Shown: one piece after another, positions 43,401-51,720 of the stretch
Layout of the letters: each line of letters begins with the position of its first letter
Numbering within the stretch: the first letter of the stretch is position 1
Origin: Melitaea cinxia
Lineage: Eukaryota > Arthropoda > Insecta > Lepidoptera > Nymphalidae
DNA length: 64,000 nt
Reading direction: 5' to 3'
NCBI RefSeq assembly: GCF_905220565.1
Contig: NC_059403.1
Location: 1,922,001 to 1,986,000, forward strand
Made by a program: the position numbers and the translations under genes
Notes under the pieces: generated by a model
Seen by the model: only the letters and a program-made list of their open reading frames with translations
What the model was told of the DNA's origin: nothing
Database searches by the model: none

Positions 43401-46400
43401 CGTTACTATCATTTATTACTTAAACTAAAACTACTATACATTCTTAGTAAAATAATATAATTTGTATTGTTTTGTGATAATTTGTTTGCTCGCAAACGAA
43501 AAAAAAAACCGACTTCAATTACATCGACGAGTAATACAACGTAGATCGACGCAAAAATAGTCAAGTAACTACGCGTTATAAAAAGGTTACTCAAAAAGTA
43601 GTTATCAGATCTCAATAAAATTTATATGTGACCACATGACAAACATCAGCTATCGATTAAATTAAAAATTATCAAAATCGGTACACCCAGTAAAAAGTTA
43701 TTGCGGATTTTCAAGAAGTTCCCTCGATTTCTCTGGGATCCCATCATCAGATCCTGGTTTTCTTATCATGGTACTAAACTAGGGATATCTTCTTTCCAAC
43801 AAAAAAAGAATTATCAAAATCGGTACACCCAGTAAAAAGTTATTGCGGATTTCCAAGAGTTTCCCTCGATTTCTCTGGGATCCCATCATCAGATCCTAGT
43901 TTCTTTATCATGGTACTAAATTCGGGATATCTCCTTTCCAACAAAAAAAGAATTATCAAAATCCGTATATCCAGTAGAGAGTTGACCGTGTGGACCAATT
44001 TCGACAATTTTTTTTTAATCGAAAGGCGTTGTGTGCCAATTGGTCCCATTTAAATTTATTTGAGATCTAACAACTACTTTTCGAGTTATATCTAATAATG
44101 CGTTTTTACTTGACGCTTTTTTCGTCGACCTACGTTGTATTATACGACATAACTTTTTACTGGATGTACCGATTTTTATAAGTCTTTTTTTGTTGGAAAT
44201 AAGATATCCCTAGTTTAGTACCATGATAAGGAAACCAGGATCTGATGATGGGATCCCAGAGAAATCGAGGAAACTTCGTGAAAATCCGCAATAACTTTTT
44301 ACTGGTTGTGCCGATTTTAATAATTTTTAATTTAATCGAAAGCTGATGTTTGTCATGTGGTCACATATAAATTTTATTGAGATCTGATAACTACTTTTTG
44401 AGTAATCTTTGATAACGCGTAGTTACTTGACTATTTTTTCGTCGATCTACGTTGTATTACTCGTCGATGTAATTGAAGTCGGTTTTTTTTCGTTTGCGAG
44501 CAAACACAATTATTAATCTGTTAAAAACAGGGAAAGAAAATTGTACTGAATTTCATTCATCTTCTAGGGGGAGAATGTGATTTAAATTTGGAATACTTAC
44601 CGAATTTTATACTGAACTACATCTGTGTTTACACCATTGAGTTTGCATATAAAGCATTATACATCTTTTTGAAAAAGGAATACGCATTTATTATGCAGTT
44701 ATGTTTATTATATAAAATTACGAAAACCAAAATCAAAATGTAATGTACCAAACAAAAATGTAACTCTATCTATCAATAATTGGACCAATGTTTATTGAAC
44801 GAGCAATTCTTGTATATATATAATCTAAATCTCGGAAACGGCTCCAACAATTTTCATGAAATTTAGTATGCAGGGACGCAGGGGATTTCGGGGGCGATAA
44901 ATCGATATAGTTAGGATTCATTTTTAGAAAATGTCTTTTATCACTATCGTTTTAGGCAATAAAAATATGGCTACAATATCGTTAGAATACGAAGGTAAAT
45001 TTCGCAATTGTCAATAAAGTTGTAATAACTCAGGTGGGAAATCGGCCGGTCGGGATTGATCGAGAAGACCACGGTTCAGATCCCCATGTCTCCAGATCGA
45101 TTATTTTTTTTCTAATTGCACTCATGATTTTTTATTTAAATAACCAGCTCATATTTTTTATTATTATGTCGGGAAAATTGGAAAATATTAATCATATTTT
45201 ATCAATATGTAATTCGTATTTAAATATTATTTCCAAAAAACACGATTTACTAAATAATACCGAGCTAAGCTCGGTCACCCAGGTACTAACTTAGTTCCTA
45301 ATTGAATTGTAATCAATTTCATGTTTCGTCGTCCTCCGCATAAATGAAGCTAATTTATGAAAAAGAGAATTTGTAGATTTATCTAATGTTTTGTACAAAA
45401 TTAAAGCAATTTAGTATGGATAGTATGGATGATATAGGAACGTGATCTTGAAATTTGGGGCACAGCACTTAACCGCAGGCGGTATTATTTGGTCATATTT
45501 TCACATTTCTTGTTTTGTTATTTACAATTTTTTTTTTAAGTTTTTTTTTTATGTTGTTTTTTTTGTAGTCTATATTACTGATCTTGTAAATTTCTTTTTT
45601 CCATATGTACTTATTTATTAATTATTATTATTTCTATTTAACTGTGATTTTTTTGTGTAAAAACTGTCTGCGTTTTGAGTGATGCTCCGAATAAAAGTTT
45701 TTCTTTCTTTCTTTCTTTCTTTCTAAATATCGCGGATTCACGGACAGTTTAAAGTAAAAAAAAACTTACTCAATATGCAGTCGACGACACAGTTTACCGC
45801 GCTTGTATTCGTTTTGCCATAAAATTTAAAGCTGCTGATCTAGCTCAGAAGTGAGAAATACGAAAACTAGGCTAAACATGAGAAACGAAACGGCGAGACT
45901 ATTTCTATTGCATATAAAAAAAAACTTAATGTCTATATATTAATACTAGCTGACCCGGCAAACTTCGTACTGCAATATTTTTTTTATAATTCAAAAAAAA
46001 ACCTCAAATCAATGTCGAAGATAATATACATTTATGATAATACGAACTGTGCCTGCGACTTCGTCCGCGTTTTGGGTATTTACATGTTCGACGTCATTCT
46101 TTCTATTAGCATAATTTTTTTATTTATGAACCGATTGACATGAAACAAACACTAAATGTTAAGCTAAGCTTGCCACAATATATTCATTACAACCATGCCT
46201 AAATCGGACAAGCCGTTAATGAGATTAGCGAGTACAAAAGCACAGACACAGACAGAACAGACAAAAATTCTGACAATCATTGTTTTGGGTGCTATTTGCG
46301 TTGATACAGATCCCAGTAATGTTTTTTCTCATATACCTTAAATGTACAGACAGCGACTCGTTACATTTTTTATTATATGTATTAATGGTACAGCATTATA

Positions 46401-49400
46401 ATTTAATGCAGTCCTTAGGAAATTTTTGCGCCCACATTTTGACTATTCATTCTTGTGTATGATTAGCTGTGCCCGCGACTTCGCCTGCGTGAAATTTAAC
46501 AAAATAATTATTTTTCAGTTCGCAGAATTATTAAAAAAAACCAAACGTAACGTAAACAAAACACGTATACGCACGCTAACCCAACGTAACCCCCTCTTTT
46601 TTTGAAGTCGGTTAAAAAGTAACGAATAACTTTCCTTTCCATAAAACCAATCCTAGAAATTTATAATTATTTTTAAGATTTACTTTCCTAATTTATCTCT
46701 AATAAATTTTGACCAAAAATACTTAATTTTTTTAAAACTGATACTACATGAATAAAAAACGGTATATACGGTAATATAACCGTATACGGTATAAATATAT
46801 ACGGTCGAATTGAGTAAGCTCCTCCTTTTTGGAAGTTGGTTAAATAAAGTAAATTATAATTTTGTTTTATGTACAGGTCTAACGATTGTAGTTATATTGT
46901 AAAGATAAAAAATCTTATCAGCTTCATCTGTAGAATCGATAAATTTTCACATCCGTTGAATTTATGTAAGGTCAGCTTAGTAATCGCGTCGTTTTCCCTG
47001 ACCTTTACCTTATTGAGCTATTTGAAGTTACATACTTAAGCTATCTGGTTGCCATATATTCTGTAGATTGGGTTTGTATGGATTATTTTCACGGTTTCTA
47101 CACAATTTCGAAAAAAATAATTAATTTAGGACTGTAATTTTGTTTATACTTTTTGTTATTTTATATAAAAATGCCAAACGAGAAGTTATTAAAGGTAACG
47201 ATGTGACTATCGGTGGTAGCTTTACTTTTAAGAGCCATTTCACAAAAATCGGTAACAATCCGCGAAATTGTAATATTTTCACGTCGTTAATCTCAGTGTT
47301 GGATGCAATAATGTAATTTATATTCTTGAAATATAATAGAGCAACCTTTGTTGTAGTCCATAGTCAGATCAGAATTTTGATTTATATTATGTGTATAAAA
47401 TTATTAATCTTTTCATCAGCCTCCTCCCTGGGTAAACGGTCGCAATGTATACTTTGAAGTCCTACTTTTCAATAACCTCTACGTTGAAAAAATTTTAAAA
47501 AAATACGTAATATGTGGAATATAATTTTGTTGCGCACTATCGCAGATTTTTATTCAATTTGTATCTCTATTAAACGATAAAAAAAATTTAAAGTTACGAA
47601 TATTTTCAAAATAAGTACAATTTTAAAAGCGATATTTTTCTTAGAAAACTAAGAAATTTTAACGAACTATCTTCATCAAAGTAAACTTACATCATTAAGG
47701 AATACAAAATAAATAATTAAAAGATGTAATCATTTTTAATACATTTTATATTGAATAATAAAAAGATAGTATATATTACCACGCATCAAGCCCAGTAAAT
47801 CAGTCGAGCGCTAGCGCTCTTAGAGGTAAGGTCCACGCCAAATTCTGCGCAGCCGTCTCTTTCGCTCACACGCGCCAAGCGCCCGTTGTTATAGCAGATA
47901 AACCGCATTTGATACTTTCATAATAAAATATAAATAAAATAAACATATTACGAAAATGACTGTAAAATAATATAATGATAATTTCTGTAAACAAATGTAT
48001 TATTTAATTTTCTTTTCTCACATTATCAATACAAATAGGCATTTCAATCTGTTTGTCTTGTTATTTGTTAATTAATATGTTTGTCGGTGTCGATGTCATA
48101 AAATGCTATTTTATTCATATCTTAAATATTAGATTCATTCGTAAACTGAAAAAACTAAATCAATTAAAAAAAAATTGTTTCATAAAATTGATTTTTTATT
48201 TTTATTTTAAATTTATTGACTGTTGTTATATAACATACTTGAAATTTTTAACAAATTAATTATGTAAAAAACATTTTATACCATAGTTATAATTTTTATT
48301 ATACATCAGAAAATGATCAAGATGGTCTTTTGGTTGTCGCACTATATTTACTAGCACAAAGATCGCGCGGCTCGTACGACTCGCGCGATGCGACCAAATT
48401 TACCTAAACTTGCAGAGCGTAAAATTGTGAAATGGCTCTTAACAATAATGAAAATTTTAATAAAGCATTGATTCATAAAAAAAAACCTTTTATAAATCAG
48501 TGTTTTATAAAGCAATGTAAGATGACGATTCGAAGGTACTTTTGAAGCCTATTTGAATAAAGTTATTTTTATTTTTGACTAGAATTCCCGGTGAACTTCG
48601 TATAACCCACATATATTTATGAAAAATATGGACAAAACACTTCCTGAACGCACCTATAAATATTTGACAACCAAGTGACAATTTTTTTGACAAAAGACAA
48701 GACATCAGATGTGTCACAGATAGGAACATTTCGTATTGCAAAATTAAATTGTCGTTTTTAGTATTTTCCGTTACCTTTTATTTATGTTTTTCACCGTTTA
48801 AACCTTCCCTGAACTTCCACAAATATTTCAAGATTAAAATAAGCCAAATCGGCCCAGCCATTATCGAGTTTTAGCGAGACAAACGAACAGCAATTGATAT
48901 ATATACATGAATATTATATGATTGTATATATGAATGCGTGCATTAATAGTTAAAGAAGAATAATGAATTATAATGTTGTAAGCAGTTATGACAAAGTATA
49001 TGATATTTTGTCATTTTTGCTTGTCGTGATGTCAAGGACGTCGCGTGATATATTTCAATGTCACGTTTCGGTCTAATAACAAAGTTTGTTTGATTTATGC
49101 AAAGGTTTACGCTATATACATCGTACATATATTGTAGGTAGTCTTGACCTGTAATACTTGACGATGCGTTAGCGCTACGATCACCGCAGTAGTTTGCGGC
49201 TGTTCCGCTGGCGGTTGTGGGTTCGATTCCCGCTCATGGTAATCATTTGTATTTATCATACAGATGTTTGCCGTGATCTTGTGGTGCTATGTATAACAAC
49301 CGCTCTGGTGTACTGTTGCTGAATGCAATACATATGCAAATATACATCCCGAATTGGAATGGAACCCATAAAACCGCAGGTGTTCAGGCTCACACATAGC

Positions 49401-49705
49401 ACACGTACCACTACACCAGAGCACTTATTGCGTATGCGTATGTGCGTGTGCGCATGAGCGGTATAGTAGTACTAATTGTACATTATTGTTTTTTTTTCAT
49501 AGGTGTAGGAGGTTGGGCATGGTCTGCTCGCTGGGGAGGAGGCAAGGAGGCCCCGGCTGGCGGTGCCGCGGCGTTGACAGCTCTCAACCCGTCCACGGAC
49601 CCCCTGGTGGCGGCACAGTACGCGCCTGTAAGGGACGCCCCGCCCGCACCCGACGATGAAATGCGTAACCTCATGGACAACAAAGAGTGGTACGTCCCAA
49701 AATAA
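28438..49705 (+). CDS. Small two-TM membrane protein, unrecognised
   Basis: Three exons join in frame: 28438-28612, 43023-43157 and 49503-49705, giving 170 aa. I do not recognise the family. The protein has a polar N-terminus (1-40, Gln/Thr/Tyr rich), a hydrophobic segment (41-68) and a short loop (YSNTPATPTPQDADNG). A second hydrophobic segment follows (86-108), then a basic WSARW and a polar C-terminal tail with KEWYVPK at the end. No signal peptide is evident. Both membrane segments contain LIAGGV (63-68, 89-94). Both introns are phase 1 and follow a glycine codon start, in membrane segments. All three exons are richer in GC than the introns and have clean splice sites, which supports a real gene. 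Introns of 14.4 and 6.3 kb are full of repeats. It may be a short tetraspan-like or claudin-like relic, but nothing supports that strongly. Confidence 0.82.
29440..29540 (-). repeat. Possible SINE fragment
   Basis: The minus strand contains GATGCGTTAGTGCAACAGTC and a degraded GGGGCTTGGATCCC region, like a tRNA SINE head. Weak. Confidence 0.35.
30083..30648. mobile_element. hAT-type MITE with perfect 8-bp target duplication
   Basis: Flanked by GTTTAAAC on both sides (30075-30082 and 30649-30656). Ends: TAGAGATGAAACGGATA on the left, and CAGAGATGAAACGGATA reading inward from the right. ATCCGG motifs are repeated beneath each end. The centre (about 30182-30535) is a different repeat, with a CATCATCATT tail and a RTE-like 3' body in minus orientation, and is a later nested insertion. 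No transposase remains. Confidence 0.85.
30182..30535 (-). repeat. RTE-like 3' fragment nested in hAT MITE
   Basis: Begins CATCATCATT on the plus strand, which is the tail of a minus-strand retroelement. It is bounded by the two halves of the ATCCGG-rich MITE. Confidence 0.6.
31556..32164 (+). repeat. MITE family A copy
   Basis: Begins AATTGTGTTTGCTTGCAAAC then an A-run and ACCGACTTC, and ends TTGGAAGTCGGTT. It has one copy of the internal unit (versus two at 24969). Confidence 0.8.
35045..35236. repeat. Harbinger-like MITE fragment
   Basis: AACTGTTAGGGGGATTTATC and GGTTGTGGATAACA resemble the GGGCC..ACC.GTTGTGGATAA ends of the family at 37020. The right end is degraded. Weak. Confidence 0.4.
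35889..36404 (+). repeat. MITE family A copy, internally deleted
   Basis: Same termini as other family A copies. About 100 bp between GGTTTCCTT and GGTCGACGAAAAAAGCG is missing, leaving a CCTTCCTTCC junction. Confidence 0.8.
36790..36970 (-). repeat. tRNA-derived SINE, degraded
   Basis: GTTTGCCATGATCCCCACGA followed by a GACCGCC block is the inverted head of the same SINE type as at 20800 and 49160. The B-box is partly lost. Confidence 0.5.
37020..37293. repeat. PIF/Harbinger-type MITE
   Basis: Begins GGGCCCTTTTTACCAGTCGT and GGATAACG, and ends CACAACTGTCGAAACAGACCC, an inverted match to the consensus GGGCCTGTTTCACC. TAA flanks both sides (37017-37019, 37294-37296). No frame. Confidence 0.72.
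38195..38410 (+). pseudogene. RTE-type retrotransposon C-terminal fragment
   Basis: The frame reads GRPPARWTDDLRKIAGVGWM and EAYVQLWTAIG then a stop, followed by TGATGATGAT. It is the 3' end of lepidopteran RTE-like ORFs (GRPP.RW.DD.....G..W...A.DR..W...EAYVQQWT.IG). 5'-truncated; no RT core. Confidence 0.82.
39006..39204 (+). mobile_element. Short non-autonomous Helitron (199 bp)
   Basis: Starts TCATTACATAGTATAAAACA and ends with the CCGTGCGAAGCCGGGGCAGG hairpin plus TCG and CTAG, then T. It is an internally deleted relative of 57571-58816. Confidence 0.8.
39570..39760 (-). repeat. Dispersed repeat family S, minus
   Basis: Inverted copy, from GGAGCAGCCCGACTGGAG to TTGTTTGCCGACCTAG. Confidence 0.7.
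40575..40712 (-). repeat. Degraded tRNA-type SINE
   Basis: The minus strand begins GATGCATTAGCGCAGTGGTC (A-box-like) and continues through a degraded TATAAACCCGC B-box region to TTTGTATAGG. Confidence 0.5.
40878..41129. repeat. PIF/Harbinger-type MITE
   Basis: Ends GGACCTGTTACACCGGTTGT and, read backwards from the right, GGGCCTGTTTCACCATTGTG. TTA duplicates flank it (40875-40877, 41130-41132). 252 bp, no frame. Confidence 0.8.
41181..41290 (-). repeat. Dispersed repeat family S, partial
   Basis: Inverted partial copy starting GCAGCCCGACTGGAGCG. It abuts the RT fragment that follows. Confidence 0.6.
41310..41750 (+). pseudogene. Non-LTR (CR1-like) RT C-terminal fragment, frameshifted
   Basis: Frames give FKHIQRRAVLIVDDRQKI, EPLSIRRDVVSVC then, after a shift, VFYRLL, LFNMGRMPR and TQLWNDLSPE. 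This is the order seen after the RT in CR1-like elements (QRRA..IV....L.PLS.RRDV.SLC.FYR...LFN; LWN.LP). At least one frameshift; 5'-truncated. Confidence 0.75.
43479..43982 (+). repeat. MITE family A copy, left arm of inverted pair
   Basis: Standard family A start (TTTGTTTGCTCGCAAACG), two tandem internal units as at 24969, truncated at CCAGTAGAGAGTT where the opposite copy begins. Confidence 0.82.
43984..44511 (-). repeat. MITE family A copy, right arm of inverted pair
   Basis: Begins on the plus strand with GACCGTGTGGACCAATTTCG, the inverted 3' region of family A, and ends CGTTTGCGAGCAAACACAAT. With the left arm it makes an imperfect palindrome of about 1 kb. Confidence 0.82.
44812..45292 (+). 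repeat. Interspersed repeat with CTCGGT hairpin near 3' end
   Basis: Starts TATATATAATCTAAATCTCG and GAAACGGCTCC, and ends with the hairpin ACCGAGCTAAGCTCGGT, CACCCAGGTAC. It has the outline of a non-autonomous Helitron-like repeat but no CTAG end. Assignment uncertain. Confidence 0.5.
45420..45724 (+). repeat. Retroelement 3' tail with TTTC microsatellite
   Basis: A T-rich stretch leads to GATGCTCCGAATAAAAG, a polyadenylation-like signal, and then (TTTC)6 at 45700-45724, a common tail of lepidopteran non-LTR 3' ends. Confidence 0.5.
45945..46610. repeat. Cluster of short repeat fragments
   Basis: CTAGCTGACCCGGCAAACTT at 45948, TGTGCCTGCGACTTCGTCCG at 46048, TGTGCCCGCGACTTCGCCTG near 46467, and a family A end (GAAGTCGGTTAA) at 46603. 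These look like overlapping Helitron-type and MITE fragments, none complete. Confidence 0.5.
47230..48441. repeat. 1.2-kb MITE with AAGAGCCATTTCACAA ends
   Basis: The left end AAGAGCCATTTCACAAAA and the right end TTGTGAAATGGCTCTTAA are perfect inverted repeats over about 16 bp. The interior is AT-rich except for a GC-rich patch (47800-47890) with the palindrome GAGCGCTAGCGCTC. No transposase frame. Target duplication unclear. Confidence 0.7.
49160..49300 (+). repeat. tRNA-derived SINE
   Basis: GATGCGTTAGCGCTACGATC head, B-box GGGTTCGATTCCCGCTC, then the body shared with other SINEs here (TACAGATGTTTGCCGTGATC). It lies about 200 bp before exon 3 of the two-TM gene. Confidence 0.65.
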
Positions 49706-50549
49706 TTCCTTTCATTTTCTATCAACCATCATATTTAGGTACTTGTTCAAACATACGATGGTATTATCTTTTTTCCTTGAACCAAAAAAAGTAAAACACC
49801 ATCGCATCGCATGTTAAACACATAATACGTATCAAGATTATTCTATATGTCTATTCAAATTTATTTAATTGAAATGAAATCCCACGCCATTGTACCCTGT
49901 TGACATTTTGATTGACTGCAAAAGACATTGCTACTTAATTGTCGTTTATTTAGGTTCACCGTACTTACGTTTTTTTTCGTCGATATATATCTTATTTTCG
50001 TCGATATATAGATACATCTGCTGTTCACTGAATTTAAAACTAATTCCGTATAATACTGTACTAGGAATAGGGGCTATAGGGGAAATAGCTGGGGTAGAAT
50101 TTCTGGAATAATTTCTGTAACATCATGTTAAAAGAAGTGGATATAAAATCTGTTATCGTATATCAAAGACCGTCTAAACCAGAGCCATAACTATACAGCG
50201 TCCCCCTGGGCATTTTAGAATAATGAGGCATGAGACCAAACGAATAATAGGCATATAATGTCGAAAGTATTAATTGACTCGCTGGAATGTGGGTCATCGC
50301 AATTGCTAGGTCGACAAAAGAAAATAATTCCATGTTGTTGTTGTATTCCTTTTATGATTGCATTTGTAAAATGTATTATTGTGGGTCTTTTTTTAACGTG
50401 GGGAAAATCCATGATGGAGACCCTTCCGGCGCGAGGTTACCGCAGATGGTATACGAGACTCCTACTAGCTAAAAACCACTAGGAGTGAGCAGACCTCCGC
50501 CTAGGTGGGGCAAGATAGGGTCGCGCTAACATTCGTCACCTATTATTAA

Positions 50550-50803
50550 GGGCCTATTCTAGCCTGTCTTACCGGTTGAGGATAGAGTTTATCTTGCACA
50601 TAAGTTACGAATAGGATTTAACAACAGGAGGTAGAGGAGGCCGTTAAGAATTGTTTCGCCTCAATTAAAAATAACTACTTTTAGATTCACAGTTGCCAGA
50701 AATATTGTGAAATTCAATGGTGAAAAATAATAATATCATAAAATTTTATCTGTTGAATTCCGTTATCTGTCAAATAGCGTTAACGGCAACCGGTGGAACA
50801 AGT
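50550..50803. repeat. PIF/Harbinger-type MITE
   Basis: Begins GGGCCTATTCTAGCCTGTCT after TAA, and ends AACCGGTGGAACAAGTTC. Same family as 37020 and 40878. The right end is mutated. Confidence 0.65.
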
Positions 50804-50943
50804 TCGAAATCTATTTTATTAGATCTATATTAACATTATAATAGCAATTATTTAATTCAAAGAAATCGAAAGTTTTGAAGTAAATTTCTATATTTATATT
50901 TTTACTGATTTTAAACTTAACACACCGGTGCGGTTGTTGTTTT

Positions 50944-50998
50944 GTCTGTTAAGGAATATTAACAGCAGATATTGTGCTGTTAATATTCCTTAACAGAC
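50944..50998. repeat. Perfect 24-bp inverted repeat with 7-nt loop
   Basis: Arms 50944-50967 and 50975-50998 are exact reverse complements (GTCTGTTAAGG...ACAGCA), with loop GATATTG. It would form a perfect stem in RNA from either strand. It could be a microRNA-type hairpin, the remnant of a small MITE or a recent duplication. Confidence 0.85.
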
Positions 50999-51394
50999 AC
51001 TTACAATATACATATAATTACATATAATGAAATAACAAATAGTGGAAACCACGACACTAACGGTTGGTCAGGAAACGGTGTTTACAAAACAAAGGGCGGA
51101 GAGCGTATTCAGCTGTATTGTGATATAACGCTCACGCGGAGCTAAGGTTCAGGTCTCGATCTCTATTGTCTACTATGTTTACGTTTAACATTACTGAGAA
51201 TCACGTTTTCAAGTGTGACGTCAATTTTATTTCAGATATAATTCTTCGTGAGTAACATATTGGTTCTGTAATACATATATTTATTTATGTTTCTGGTTCT
51301 ATATTTATATTTTTCGTTTATTACGCCGTCTTTGGTACATGTTGTATCTCTTAGTGTACAATAAAGTATATTTGTATTTGGAAGATAAAACTCA

Positions 51395-51720
51395 TCACTT
51401 CAGCCTATCACAGTCCACTGCTGGAATATGCCTCCACAAGTTCGCGCCAAATGTGCGTGAATGTTTGCCCATAGTCACCACGCTGGGCAGGCAGGTTGGT
51501 AACCGCAGGGCTGGCTTTATCGCACCGAAGATGCTGCTACCCGTCTTCGGTCTGTGTATTTCAAAGTCAGTTTGATGGTTATCCTGCCATCGGTCGGCTT
51601 TATAAGTTCTAAGGTGGTAGTGGAACTGTGTTATCCCTTAGTCGCCTCTTACGACACCCACGGGGAGAGAGGGGGTGGCTATATGCTTTACTGCCGTAAC
51701 CACACAGTCAAAAGATATAA
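51395..51720 (-). repeat. Non-LTR 3' fragment
   Basis: CAGCCTATCACAGTCCACTG, CCATAGTCACCACGCTGGGC and CGCCTCTTACGACACCCACG, an inverted match to 26838-27152. Confidence 0.6.

Larger units (their letters stand above)
43158..49502 (+). other. Intron 2 of the two-TM gene
   Basis: A 6.3-kb intron holding the inverted MITE pair (43479-44511), a repeat with a CTCGGT hairpin end (44812-45292), a TTTC microsatellite, a 1.2-kb MITE (47230) and a SINE (49160). Nothing else with coding character is seen. Confidence 0.6.

Noticed and set aside
45034..45294. 86-aa frame starting MGNRPVGIDREDHG
   Set aside because: It lies within an interspersed repeat (44812-45292). The upstream part reads as a degraded repeat head.
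50944..50998. Rho-independent terminator
   Set aside because: The window is eukaryotic nuclear DNA and there is no T-run after the stem.
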